DNA from: CAZSBB01 sp964605235
GTDB lineage: Bacteria; Planctomycetota; Phycisphaerae; Phycisphaerales; Phycisphaeraceae
Length of the DNA: 64,000 bases
Reading direction: 5' to 3'
Assembly (NCBI GenBank): GCA_964605235.1
Contig: CAZSBB010000015.1
Location: 1-64,000, forward strand
Shown: positions 17,401 to 29,400 of the stretch, piece by piece
Position numbering within the stretch: the first letter of the stretch is position 1
Layout of the letters: each line of letters opens with the position of its first letter
Program-made: the position numbers and the translations under genes
Notes under the pieces: generated by a model
Databases searched by the model: none
Told to the model about the DNA's origin: nothing
What the model saw: only the letters and a program-made list of their open reading frames with translations

Positions 17401-20400
17401 ATGGTCGCCACATCGAGGAGGCCGTTGCCGTTGAAGTCTTCACCGATGGCGAAGATGCCGTCGCCGTTGGTGTCCTCATCGATGAGGGTGATGGTCGCGG
17501 CCGCGGCGCCCACGTTGCCGGTGGTGCCGAGGGTGACCAGACCGCCGGCGCCGCCGCCGGTGGCGCCGTTGCCGCCGGAGGCGTCCAGCCCGCCGGAGAG
17601 GAGGATGAAGCCGCCGTCGCCGGTGGTGTTGACGAAGATGCCGCCGCCGTTGGCGGTCCGGCCGGCGCTGCCGCCCTGACCCTGATCGGAATCGCCGCCG
17701 GACACATCCATGCCGATGCCGGTCTGGACGATGGTGGCGTCGACGCCGGTGGTGTCGATGTTGATCAGGCCGCCGTCGCCACCGAGGCCCGTGCCTTCGT
17801 TGAAGCCGCCGGCCGCGGAGAGGCCGCCGTTGAGGGCGATGGTGGAATCATCGGTGACGGTGCTGATGGTGATGCCCAGACCGCCGTCGCCGGCGTCGTC
17901 GATGGCGCCCGCGCCGCTGACATTGCCGCCGTCGGCCTCAACGTCGTTGACTTCGATCGCGGACGTGGCGCCGGTGGTGGTGATGTCCACCGTGCCGCCG
18001 TCGCCCGCCAGGCCGCCGTTGCCGGCGAGGAGACCGGTCGAGCCGCCGTTGGCGGAGATGGTCTGCTGCAGGGTGATGCTCGAACCCGCGCCGCCGAGGG
18101 TGCGGATCTGGACGGTGCCGCCGTCGCCGCCGTCACCGGTGCCGTTGTCGTTGAAGCCACCGTCGGCCGAGACATTGGCGTCGATGTTGATGGTGCCGAT
18201 GTCGCCGTTGGTGGTGATGGTGATGTCACCGCCGACGTTGCCGTTGCCGGTGTCGCCATCACCGCCGTCGGCGCTGATGTCGTTGGTGGTGATGTTGATG
18301 AGCGAATTCGCCAGGGTGGTGGTCACGCTGACCGTGCCGCCCTGACCGGCCGTGCCGCTGTCGCTGTCACCGCCGTTGGTGTTGATGCCGCCGGCGAGGA
18401 TGATCGCCGAGGTGCCGCCGGTGGTGGAGACGATGACGGAGTTGCCGTCGCCGCCCAGACCAGCGCCCGCCGCAATGCCGCCGATGGCGTTGAGGAAGCC
18501 GTTGGCGTTGGTGGTGATCGCCGAAGCCGCAGCGTTGGTGCTGACCGTCACGCTGCCGGCACTGCCGGCGTCGCCCGAGCCGTCGGCGTTGCCGCCGTTG
18601 GCCTGCACGCCGCCATCGGTCGTGATGCTCGAACCCGTCTCGAGGGTGGTCAGGGCGATGGTGCCGCCATCACCGCCGTCGCTGTCGCCGGCGGCGTTAT
18701 CCGCCACACCGCCGTCGGCATGGAGGAACGCATCATCCTGCAGTGCGATGGTGCCGCCGTCGCCGCTGGTGGTCACGGTGATGGTGTTGCCGTTGCCCGC
18801 CAGGTTGGCGCCTGCGCTGCTGGTGTCGCCGCCGTCGGCGGAGACGATCGCATCGATGATGATGTTGCTGTTGGCGTGAGCGCCCAGAGCATCGGCGTTG
18901 GTGGTGATGGTGATCAGGCCGCCGGTGCCGCCGTCGGCGCCGTCGGAATCACCGCCATCGGCGAACAGGTTGCCTAGCACGCTGATGTCCGCATTGGTCG
19001 CGGCGGCGCCGTTGCCGGTCTGCAGGTTGATCGAGCCGGCGTCGCCGCCGTCGACCGTGGTGCCCACATCCGCCAGGCCGCCGTCGACGAACACCACGGC
19101 GGTGTCGTCGATGAGGATGTCGGCGTTCGAGCCGGTGGTGGACACCTGCAGCGTGCCACCCAGGCCGGCGGGAGTCACGCTGGCGCCGGTGACGTCGCCA
19201 CCGATCAGTTCCACGTCGTCATGGATATGCACGTCGGCGCCAGCGCCCACGGTGGTCAGGAATGCGTTGCCCGCGTTGCCCGCCAGGCCGGCTTCGACAT
19301 CACCGCCGTTGGAGATGATGCTCGCATCGTTGAGATTGTCCGCGAACTCGATGGACGGGAAGTTGTCCGGATTGGTGTCGTCGGCCGTGACCGTCACGGT
19401 CAGGGTGCCGCCGTCGCCGCCGTTGCCCGTGCCGGTGCCGTCACCGCCGGAGAGGTCGAGGGTGCCGAAGACCACCACGTCCGCGTCGCCGCTGACGCCG
19501 CCGGTGAGCATGGTGATGTCGCCACCCGCCCCGCCGTTGCCGGCTGCGCCGTCGCCGTCGCCGCCGAAGGTGTCGATGTCGGTCACCGCGATGTCGTTGA
19601 GTTCTTCCAGACCGGCGCCCTGATCGACCGCGTTGGTCAGGGTCAGGTTGACCTGGCCGCCGGCGCCGCCGTTGCCGTTGAGGCCATCGCCGCCGATGGC
19701 TTGGATGAAGCCGTCGCCGATCAGGTCATAGGTGCCGATGTTGATGCCGCGGTTTTCGCTGAGGATGGTCACATCGCCCGCCAGGCCGCCGTCGCCGTTG
19801 CCGGCGTCGCCGCCGTTGGCGGTGATGGCGTCGGTGGTGATCTGGCCGCCGGCGGTAATGATCACGCTGCCCGCGTCACCGCCGAAGTCGCCGCCGTTGG
19901 CCAAAGCGTCGCCGCCGGAGGTGTTGATGCCCGACTCGTCGGTGCCGTCGAAGACCGCCACTTCGCTGGTCGCCACGCCGATGGGCGTGAGGAGGTTGAC
20001 GTTGGCGCCGTCGCCGGCGTCGTTGCCGGCTCCGAAGGCGTCGCCACCGAAGGTGTTGATCTGGCTGGCGAAGATGTCGTCGTTGGCGTCGCCCGCGGTG
20101 GCGTTGGTCAGGGTCAGGTCGACCTGGCCGCCGTCGCCGCCGATGCCGCCGGCGGTGGAGTTGCCGCCGAAGGTGTTGATGATGCCAAAGCCTTCCGCGC
20201 TGGCGGTGCCGATGTTGATGCCGGCGTTGGTGGAGGTGATCGCCACCGAGCCGCCGTCGGCGCCGTCGCCGGCGTTCTCACTGCCGGAGGCGTCGATGTT
20301 GGCGACATTGATCTGGCCATCGGCGTTGATGACCGCGCCGACGATGACGCCGGCGCCGAAGTTGTGGCCACCGAACTCGCTGGTGCCGTCGATGCCGCTG

Positions 20401-23400
20401 GTGTTCAGGCCTTCATCGGTCTGATCGCCGATGGTCACCGTGCCCAGGGCGGCGGTGTCGCCGGCGAAGTTGCCGCCGTCGCCGATGTGCAGCGACTCGG
20501 CAACGATGCTGTCTTCAGCCAGGAAGTTGGTGACGCTGCTGACGCGCACCACGCCCAGGCCGACGGTGGCGCCGACTTGATCTTCGAAGGTGATGTTGCC
20601 GGTGCCGGCGTTGAGCTGCAGGTCGCTGTCGCGCCGGGTCGAGCCGTCGACGGTGTCTTCGAAGAGGATGTTGCCCGCGCCGGCGCCGGTGTTGAACACG
20701 ACGGTTTCGAGGTCCGTCGCGTCGCCGTCGTCGATGACGACGTCGGTGTCGGTGTTGGTCAGGACCACCGCGCTCTCGAAGGTGATGTCGTCATTGGTGG
20801 TGACGATGTTGCCTTCGGTGGTGGTCAGGGCGTTGGGGCCGCCGCGCCGCTGCAGGAAGGCGCCGTCGAGGGTGAAGACGGTGCCGTCCACGCCGCCGTT
20901 GGTGTCGTTGATGTCGAGCGTGCCGTCCATTTCGACGGTCATGCCGGCGTCATTGGCGGTGGTGACGTCGCTGTTGAAGGTGAAGTTGTTGCCGATCAGC
21001 AGAATGCCTTCGACGGTGAACGGCGAGGTTTCGGTGTCGCCGGCGTCGAACTGGTTGAGCACATCCACGGCCTGTTCGAACAGGGTGAGGCCGGCGCCGT
21101 TCTGCTGGAACAGCGAGTTGACGGTCAGGGTGCTGTTGAAGGTGACGTTGTTGGTTTCCTGACCCGCGCCGTCGAGGATGCGGAAGTCGCCCAGCCGGCC
21201 CGAGCCGGTGGTGTCGACGTTGCCGCCGCCGGCCGCGTTGCCGCCGCCGACCGCCTGGTTGAACACCAGCGAGCCGTTGCCGACGGTGAAGTCGACATTG
21301 TCCGGGAAGACCGCGGGGTTGCCGTCGGTGTCGGCGCCGTCGAGCAGGCCGTTGAAGGTGATGGTGTCCACACCGCCGCCGGTGTTGTCACCGACGGTGC
21401 TGAAGATGGTGCGGGTGATGGCGTTGAAGGTGTTGTCGACGATGACGTCGCGGCCGTAGAACTGGCTGTCGGTCGAGTTGACCAGACCGCCGCGGATCAG
21501 GACCACGCCGTCGCCGGCGACGCCCACGCCGTTGTTCACATCCACCGAACCCAACGGGCTCAGGCCACCGACTTCGTCCAGGAAGATCAGGGCGCTGACG
21601 GCGTTGTTCATCTCGACGGTGACGTCGTAGTTGTCAATGCCGTTGCTGTCGAGGGTGCTGTGGAAGGTGATGTTGCCGGCCCCGTTCTCGATGAACTGGG
21701 TGTCGGCGCCCAGCTGGACCGGAGCGAAGAAGTCCTGGCTGGTGCCGGCGGACTGGATGAAACCGCCGTTGAGGTAGGTGATGCCGCCGGCGCCGTTGCC
21801 GCCGTCCACGCCCGCGACCGGATTGAGGCCGTCGGCGATGGCGGCGTCGAAGGCGACGAACTCGACACCATCGGGATCGGACACTTCAAAGCCCACCGGC
21901 TGGGGCACGACGCCCGCGCCGATCTGGCCGTTGATGAAGGTGTCGCCGACCGGGGTGTTGATGACGATGCCCACGTCGGAGGTGGTGTTGGCGCCGCCGC
22001 TGCCGTTGTTGTCCTCGGCATCGATGTCGCCGTCGAGCTGGATGTCGCCGCCGGTGGACTGGATCACGATGTCAAACGCGGTGATCAGGCCGCCCGCCGG
22101 GTTGTGGGTGTTGGTGGAGGTGTTCAAACCGTCGTCGGTCAGCAGCGGCAGGAAGATGTCGCTGGTGATGAGGATGTCATCGGCGAAGACGATCGAGCCG
22201 CCAACGATGGTGGTGTTGAACTGGATGATCGACAGGCTGCCGAAGCCGGTGGTCTGCCCGTCGAGGTAGAGGCTGTCGTCGAAGGGCACGAAGTCGCCGC
22301 CGACCAGCAGCACATCATCCGCGCTCTGGACGGCAAAGGTGCCGTCGCCGATGCGCATCAGGTGGACGCCATCGGAAGCGCCGACGGTTTCATCGACGTC
22401 GAGGATGGCGGTCAGGTCGCCCTGATTGATGTTGACCCGGCCGACGCGCATGTCGCCGTCGGAACGGATTTCGAGGCTCACGTCATCGCCGGCGACGGAG
22501 GTGATGTCGGTCAGGTTGACCGCCGCGTCGCCGCGGCCGGTGATGCGGACGATGTCGTTGTTGGCGCCGGTGAGGACGATGCCGCCGGTGGTGTTGCCCG
22601 AGCCGTCGGCATTGGTGGAAGCGTCAGCGACGGTGCCCACGCCGGTCCGCATGTCGAGCAGGCCGTTGTTGGCGTCGATGCTGTTGGAGCCGGTCAGTTC
22701 GATGAGGGTGCTGTTGATGACGCTGAGGGTGGTGTTGGCTTCGAGGTCGCCCTCGACGCGGACCAGATCAGCGAACTGCACGGTCAGCGAGGTGTCCTGC
22801 GCGGTCACATCGCCGTTGAGCAGGATGACGTCGTCCTGAGCGCCGCCCGTGTCGGTGCCCTGGATGGTGACGGTGCCCGCCAGCACGGCTTCAACGCTGA
22901 CGGTCGGATCCGCAGCGGTGCCGGGGTCGCTGTCGTCGGTGTCGCCGGTGATCGCCAGAATGCTTTCATCACCCAGCAGGACGTTGCCGGTTTCGACATC
23001 GCCCACGGAGTTGATGGTCAGGTCCACATCATTGCCAACGCCCACGGGCGGGGAAACGATGTCGCCGGTGGTGATGTCGTCGTTGGCGGAACCGCTGCCG
23101 CCGACGGCGTTGGTTTCGATCAGGTACTGCACATTGTCAGCGCCGGTGAGCTGGGTGGCGCCGGTGCGGGTTTCGAGGGTCAGATCGCCGCCCTGGGCGA
23201 CGATGGCGATGCCGCTGGTGCCATGGTCGGTGACCGAGTCAATCAGGCCGCCGTCCACGCCGCCGATGCCTTCGTCGTCGCCGACGATGATGTTTTCCTC
23301 AGCCCGCAGGGTGATGGAGCCGTCGACGGCCCGCATGTCGCCGTCGAGGGCGATGGTGCCCGCTTCGTCGCCGCCGCCGTCAGCGCCGCCGACGAGGATG

Positions 23401-26400
23401 TCGGTGCCGGCCTGGACGTCCGCGGCGAACTCGACCAGCAGGGCGTCGAGCACGGTGATGGTGGTGCCGCTGGCTTCGACTTCACCCAGGAAGGTGATGC
23501 TGTCGTTCTCGCCGTTGCCGTTGACCGCGATGGAGTTGGCTTCGACCGAGCCATCGGCGACGAAGGTGGTGGCTTCGTTGTCGTTGGCGTCGATCTCGGC
23601 GGTGAAGTTGCCGGCGCCGTTGCCGCCGGTGTCATCGAGCAGGAGCGACACGCCGCCGGTCTGGTGGATGCGGATGTAGCCGTCGGCGGTCAGGTTCAGG
23701 TCCGCGCCATCGCTGCCGGTGGTGGAAGCGATGTCGATATCCGACGCTTCGGTGGAGGTGATGTCATGGGCGCCGGTGACATTGGTGCCCAGGAGCACGA
23801 TGCCGGTGACATCGTCGAACATCAGCACATCGCCGCGGGTGGCGGTGATGTCGGTGCTGACGCCGCCGAGGGTGCCCAGGTTGATGGTGACGATGTTGCT
23901 CATTTCGACATTGCCGTCGGTGGCGTTGATCGCGCCGTTGAAGGTGGCGCTGGTCGCCTGGGCGAAGGCATTGTCGTTGTAAGCGCGGTAGCTGCCGTTG
24001 TTGGCGGTCTGGGTGCCGTCAGCGGTCAGGGTGTTGAAGTTGCGCAGGGTGACGAAGGTCGCCGAGTCGATCTGGTCGACGGTGATGGCGTCGGCCGCGT
24101 CGGCGTCGGTGCCGTCGATGAGGACGGAGCCGGCGGTGGCGTTGGCGTCGCCGTCGATGGTGCCGGTGACGTTGAGGGTGTCCGCCCCGGCGCCGCCGAG
24201 GATCTGGATCGCCCCGTCGACGTTCAGGCCGCCGGCGACGATGGTGATCAGGTCGTCACCGGCTTCGCCATTGATGGTGAGGTTGCCGCCGCTGCTGATG
24301 CCGCCGGCGGTAACGGTGAAGCTGTCGCCGCTGGCGCCCAGGCTGGCGCTGACGTTGCCGGCTGCGTCGATGCCGGCGGTGAACAGGATGGTGTCCACGC
24401 CGGTGCCGCTGGTCAGGTCCAGCGAAGCAAGGGTCGCCAGGCCGGTGACCGACAGGCCGTTGACGCCATCACCCAGGCTGATGGTGGCAGCGCCGCTGTT
24501 GAGGGTGCTGGCGAAGGTCAGGGTGTCATTGCCGCCCAGGCCGGTGTAGCTCAGGGTGCTGTTGAAGATCGCCGCGAGGGTGGCGTCGAAGGTGTTGGTG
24601 CCGGCGTCGAGGTCGATGACGGTGAAGCCGTCGACGGTGATGGCGGCGAAGTTCAGGTCGTCGTTGGCGTCGCCGCCGAAGATGGTCAGCGTGCCGCTGA
24701 TGTCGGTGGCGTTGGTGACGGTCAGGCTGTTGTTGGCGGTGTCGCCCAGTTCAATCCAGGTGTCGAAGGCGACCGTCAGGCTGTTGCCGAAGAGAATGTC
24801 GTCGGTGCCATCGGTGCCGATGTAGGTCAGGTCATCCTGGAAGTTGGCGATGCCCGAAGCGTTGAGGGTGTTGGTGCCGTCGCCGAGGTTGAACAGGGCC
24901 GCACCCGCCACGTCGATGGCGGCGAAGTCGATGTCATCGGTGTTGCCGCCGCCATTGACGGTCAGACCGCCGTTGATGTCGGTCGCGCCCACCACGGTGA
25001 AGTTGTTGGTCGCCACGGCGTCGCCGAGGTTGACCAGCACATCGCCGGCGACATTGAGCACGTCGGCGAAATCGAGGCTGTCGTTGGCGGCCGAACCCTG
25101 GTAGGTCAGGGCGCCCAGGTTGGCGGCGCCGGTGACGTCCACGGTGTTGTCGTTGGCGGCCGCGCCGGTGAGCAGGAAGGTGACTTCATCGGCGGTGAGG
25201 ATGCCGTTGATGTTCACGTCCACGCCATCAGGCGCACTGTCGTTGTCGGCAGTGCCGTCGACCAGCAGGTCGCCGGTGGTGATGTTGATTTCGGTGGCGG
25301 TCAGGTTGCCGTCGAGCCGCAGGGTCAGGTCGGTGCCGGCGCCGGCGACCTCACCGAGTTGCACGTTGCCGGTGTTGGCGGCAGCGCCGGTGGTGTCGAT
25401 GACGGTGTCGACGCTGAGGTTGGTGTTCTGACCAGCACCATTGGGCAGGGTGACCGGGCCGTTGACGATCACGTCCATGACGGTATCGCCGTTGGGCATG
25501 TTGTCGCCCAGATTGACGTTGTTGGTGGTCTGGACGGTCAGGCTGGAGAGCGCGTCCTGAACGCCGATGTCCTGGCCGAGGTTGACCTGCTGGCCGGCGT
25601 CGGCGGTGATGTCCAGCAAGTTGTTTTCAGTCACCGCCGAGTCGATGGTTTCGTCGAAGTCGACGTCGCCGCCGACCGCCACGATGGTGGTGTCATCTTC
25701 GAGGATGGCGTTGTCGCCGATCGAGATGGGGCCGGTGGTTTCGACGGTGATGGCCGCGCCGTTGCCGCCGAAGGTGGTGGTGCCGGGCTGATCGGTGGTG
25801 ATGGCGCCCAGTTCGCCGTCGACGGCGGTGCCCACGCTGCCCTGGAACTGCGTATCGCCATCGGTATTGACGATCAGGGTGTTGTTTTCGGTGGCTTCGC
25901 TGTCGAGGGTGGTGGCGAAGTTGACGTCCGCGCCGCCCGAGCCGGTGATGGTGATCGAGTCGGTCAGGGTGACCGCGTCATTGAACAGCACGAAGCCGTT
26001 GGCGACGGTGATGTCGTCTTCGACCTGCGTGGTGCCGCCGGCGTCGGTGGTCAGGCTGTTGAGCGGCGTGGTGTTGCCGATCAGGCTGTTGATGTCCGTG
26101 GTGCCCTGGCTGTTGAGGGTCAGGTCATTGGGGCCATCAATGGTGCCGGCGAGGGTGATGTTGCCGTTGCCGGTGGTGATGATGAGGTCTTCGACCAGTT
26201 CGACATCACCATTGACATTGACCGCGGTGTTGGCGGCCGAGGTGTCGATGGTGGTGGCGGCGTCACCGGTGACGGTGATCGGGTCAGTCGCGGCATTGCC
26301 GAGGTTGACGATGCCGGCGGAGGTGAAGGTCAGGCCGGCCGCCGGGGCGTCGAAGACGGTGCCGGCGTCGCTGTTGAGCGTGGTGGCGGTGTCGCCCGCG

Positions 26401-29400
26401 GCGACGGTCACATCGTCCTGGAAGGTCAGCACGCCCGAGCCATCCGTGGAGCTGATGCCGCTGTTGGTTTCCAGCGTGTTCTGGAAGGTGGTGGTGCCGG
26501 TGGAGCCGATGATGAGCGCCGGGCCGACGCCATCGCCCAGCGGGTTGGTGCCGCCCACCGCACCCACGAAGTTGGTGGCGTCGGTGAAGCTCAGCGCCAG
26601 GTCCGTGAGGTTGCCGGCGCCGCTGTCCACGGTGCCGTTGAAGGTCAGGGTCGCGCCCGCGCCACCGGTGCCGGTCAGGATGACGAGGTTGCCCGGGCCG
26701 GCGTCGAACTCGACGTTGTCGTTGTAGGTCTGGGCCTGGGCGGTGGTGATGTTGGCGCTGATGAAGGTGGTGCCGGGGGCGTCGGTGGTGACGCTCAGCA
26801 GCGCGGTGTTGCCGCCGAAGACGCCGTTGATGTCGGTGTCGCCGGTGGCGTTGAGGATCAGGTCATTGAGGCCGTCGGTGGTGGAGCCGACCGCGAAAGT
26901 GATGCTGCCCAGGCCGGCGGTGACGGTCAGGTCGCTGTCGAGCTGGGTGTCACCGTTGAAGAGGAAGGCGCTGCCCGCGGCAGAGGTCTGGATAGTCACC
27001 AGGCCGCCCTGGATGGTCAGGGTGTCGGTCGCGGCGTCGCCAAAGGTGGCGTTGCCCGCGGTGGTGAAGGTCATCGAATCAAGCACCACGCCGGAGTTGA
27101 ACTGAGAGGCGAAGACGGCGGTGTTGATGGTCACGTTGTCGTTGAAGGTCAGCGTGCCCGCGTCATTGGCCTGCGCCAGGCCGGTGGCGGTTTCCACCGT
27201 GTTGTTGAAGGTCACCGCGCCGGCGGTCGCGCCGGTGAAGGTGAAGATGATCGACGGGCCCGCGCCATCGCCGATCGGAGTTCCGCCGCCGACGGCGCCT
27301 TCGAACGTCGCGGCGTCGGCGTTGTCGAGGGTCAGGTCCACGGCGCCATCAACCGCCGAGTTGACGGTCAGGACGTCGCCCAGGTCGTTGGTGCGGATGG
27401 TGATGCCGTTGGCGCCGCCACCGTTGGTCAGGGTCAGGTGGTCGGTGCCGTCGCTGCCGAAGGTCAGCGTGTTGTCCGCCAGGAAGGTGAACGCCCCGGC
27501 GGTGGTGTCGAGGGTGACGTCGGCATTGAAGGTGCTGCCGGTGTCGCCGGCGCCCAGGATGACACCAGCGGTAAAGGTGATTTCACCCGCGGTGCCCAAC
27601 TGCCGCACGCCCGAGGCGGTCTGCACGGTGGAGTTGAAGAGGGTTTCGCCGGCACCGGTGAAGTCGATGGCCAGGCCGGTGCCGGTGCCGATCGGGGCGG
27701 TGCCGCCGACGGCGCCGGTGAAGGTCGCCAGGCCGGTGTTGGCGAGGATGATGTTCTGAGCGCCATCGAAAGTGCTGGCGAAGGTCAGCGTGCCGCCGGT
27801 GGTGAAGGTGGTGCTGGCTTCGACCGCGCCTACGGTCACCGCATCATTGAAGAGCTGATTGCCCACGGTGGACGAGGACAGCAGGTTCAGGGTGATGCTG
27901 GTGTCGCCGTTGACGGTCAGGCTGTTGAGGTTGATCAGGTCGCCGTCGTTGGCGGCACTGCCGAGGGCGACGGTGCTGGTGCCGGCGTCGATGGTCACGA
28001 TGCCGGTCAGGCCCAGCAGGTCTTCGCTGAAGACGATCGGGTTGTTGCCGGTGGTGAACGTGGTCGTGCCGTTGACGGTCACGTCGCCGGTGTAGGTCTG
28101 CCCCACGCCACCGAGCAGGCCGCTGGTGGTCACGTTGGAGCTGTTGTTGATGGTCGTGCTGCCCGAGATGTTGAGGCCTTCGAGCGGATTGGCATCTCCG
28201 ACGTTGCCGTTGAACACCGCATTGCCCGCGATGTTGAGGGCGTCATTACCGCCGCCATCGGAGTCGAGCGTCTGCTCGAAGGTGATCGTGGTGCCCGCCA
28301 GCGAGAGATCGGTGTTGATCACGGTCGCGTTGTTGTAGGTCTGAGTCGCGGCGAGCGTGGTGACCGATCCGCTGATCGTAGTGGTGCCGACGTTCGGCCC
28401 GCCGATGATCAGGCTGGTGATGTTGGCGATGGTCTGGGACGCCAAGCTGATGTCGCCGCTGTTAATGGTCTGCACGGTCACGCTGTCGTCACCATTGCCG
28501 ATGTCGTTGAGCGCGTTGAGCAGGACCGAAACGTTGGCGCTGTCGGTGGTGGAGACAAGGCTGCCATCGGCGATGTTGATGTCGGTCAGCGTGGTGGTGC
28601 TGACCGAGAAGAGTTCAACGTTGCCAGCCGTCTGGGCGTTGATGCTGTTGAAGTTGATGGCGGCGGTACCGACGCTGTTGAGGAAGATGCCGCCAGCGGT
28701 GGTGTTAGTGGCGGTGACCGTCGGGGTATTGATCTCCACCGCGCCGCCCTGGCCAGTGGCGCCGATGCCGTTGACGGCATTGAGGCTGACGCCGACCGAA
28801 GCGATGACGCCGCCGTCCTGATTCTGCGGGGCTGCGTCGGTGATCTGATCCGCCGCGGTGAGGCTGATGGTCGTGCCCTGAATCTGGCCGACCGCGATGT
28901 CCTGATCGGAGGTCAGGGTGACGGTGCCGTCGGCGATGAGGTTGCCGGTGGTCAGGTCAACCGCGTTTTCGCTGTCGATGAAGACGTTGCCGTCGATGCC
29001 GACCGGTTCGCCGCCGGTGAGGCTGCCGGTGGCTTCGATGTCGATCGGAGCCGCCGCGGTGCCAACCACATCGCCGCCGCCGGTGTTGATGACCTGGATG
29101 TCCAGGCCGGCGGTGGTGATGTCAGCGGTGGTGTCGCCCGCGCTGGTGGTGATGGTGCCGGTGGAGGTGCCGGTCACCTGTCCGGCGCGGAGGAACGTGC
29201 TGCCGGTGGTGCCGACGGCTTCGTTGTTGAGGACGAGGTCCTCGCCGAAGATCGACACGTTGTTGGTGCTGGTGATGACTTCCGCGCCATTAGCGCCCGC
29301 GGCGCTGAAGGTGACGGTGCCCGCGCCGTTCTGCGCGCCGGCGACGGTTTCGGCGTCGGCGTTGACCACGACCAGGCCCGCCCCGGCGCTGATGACCGTG

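Noticed and set aside
13320..18977. 1,885-codon plus-strand frame over the giant gene's 3' part
   Set aside because: Same antisense artefact, in the same paired frame; low-complexity product.
14700..20300. Possible CRISPR or other DNA-level repeat array
   Set aside because: The periodicity is at protein level with diverged codons; there are no identical DNA repeats with unique spacers.
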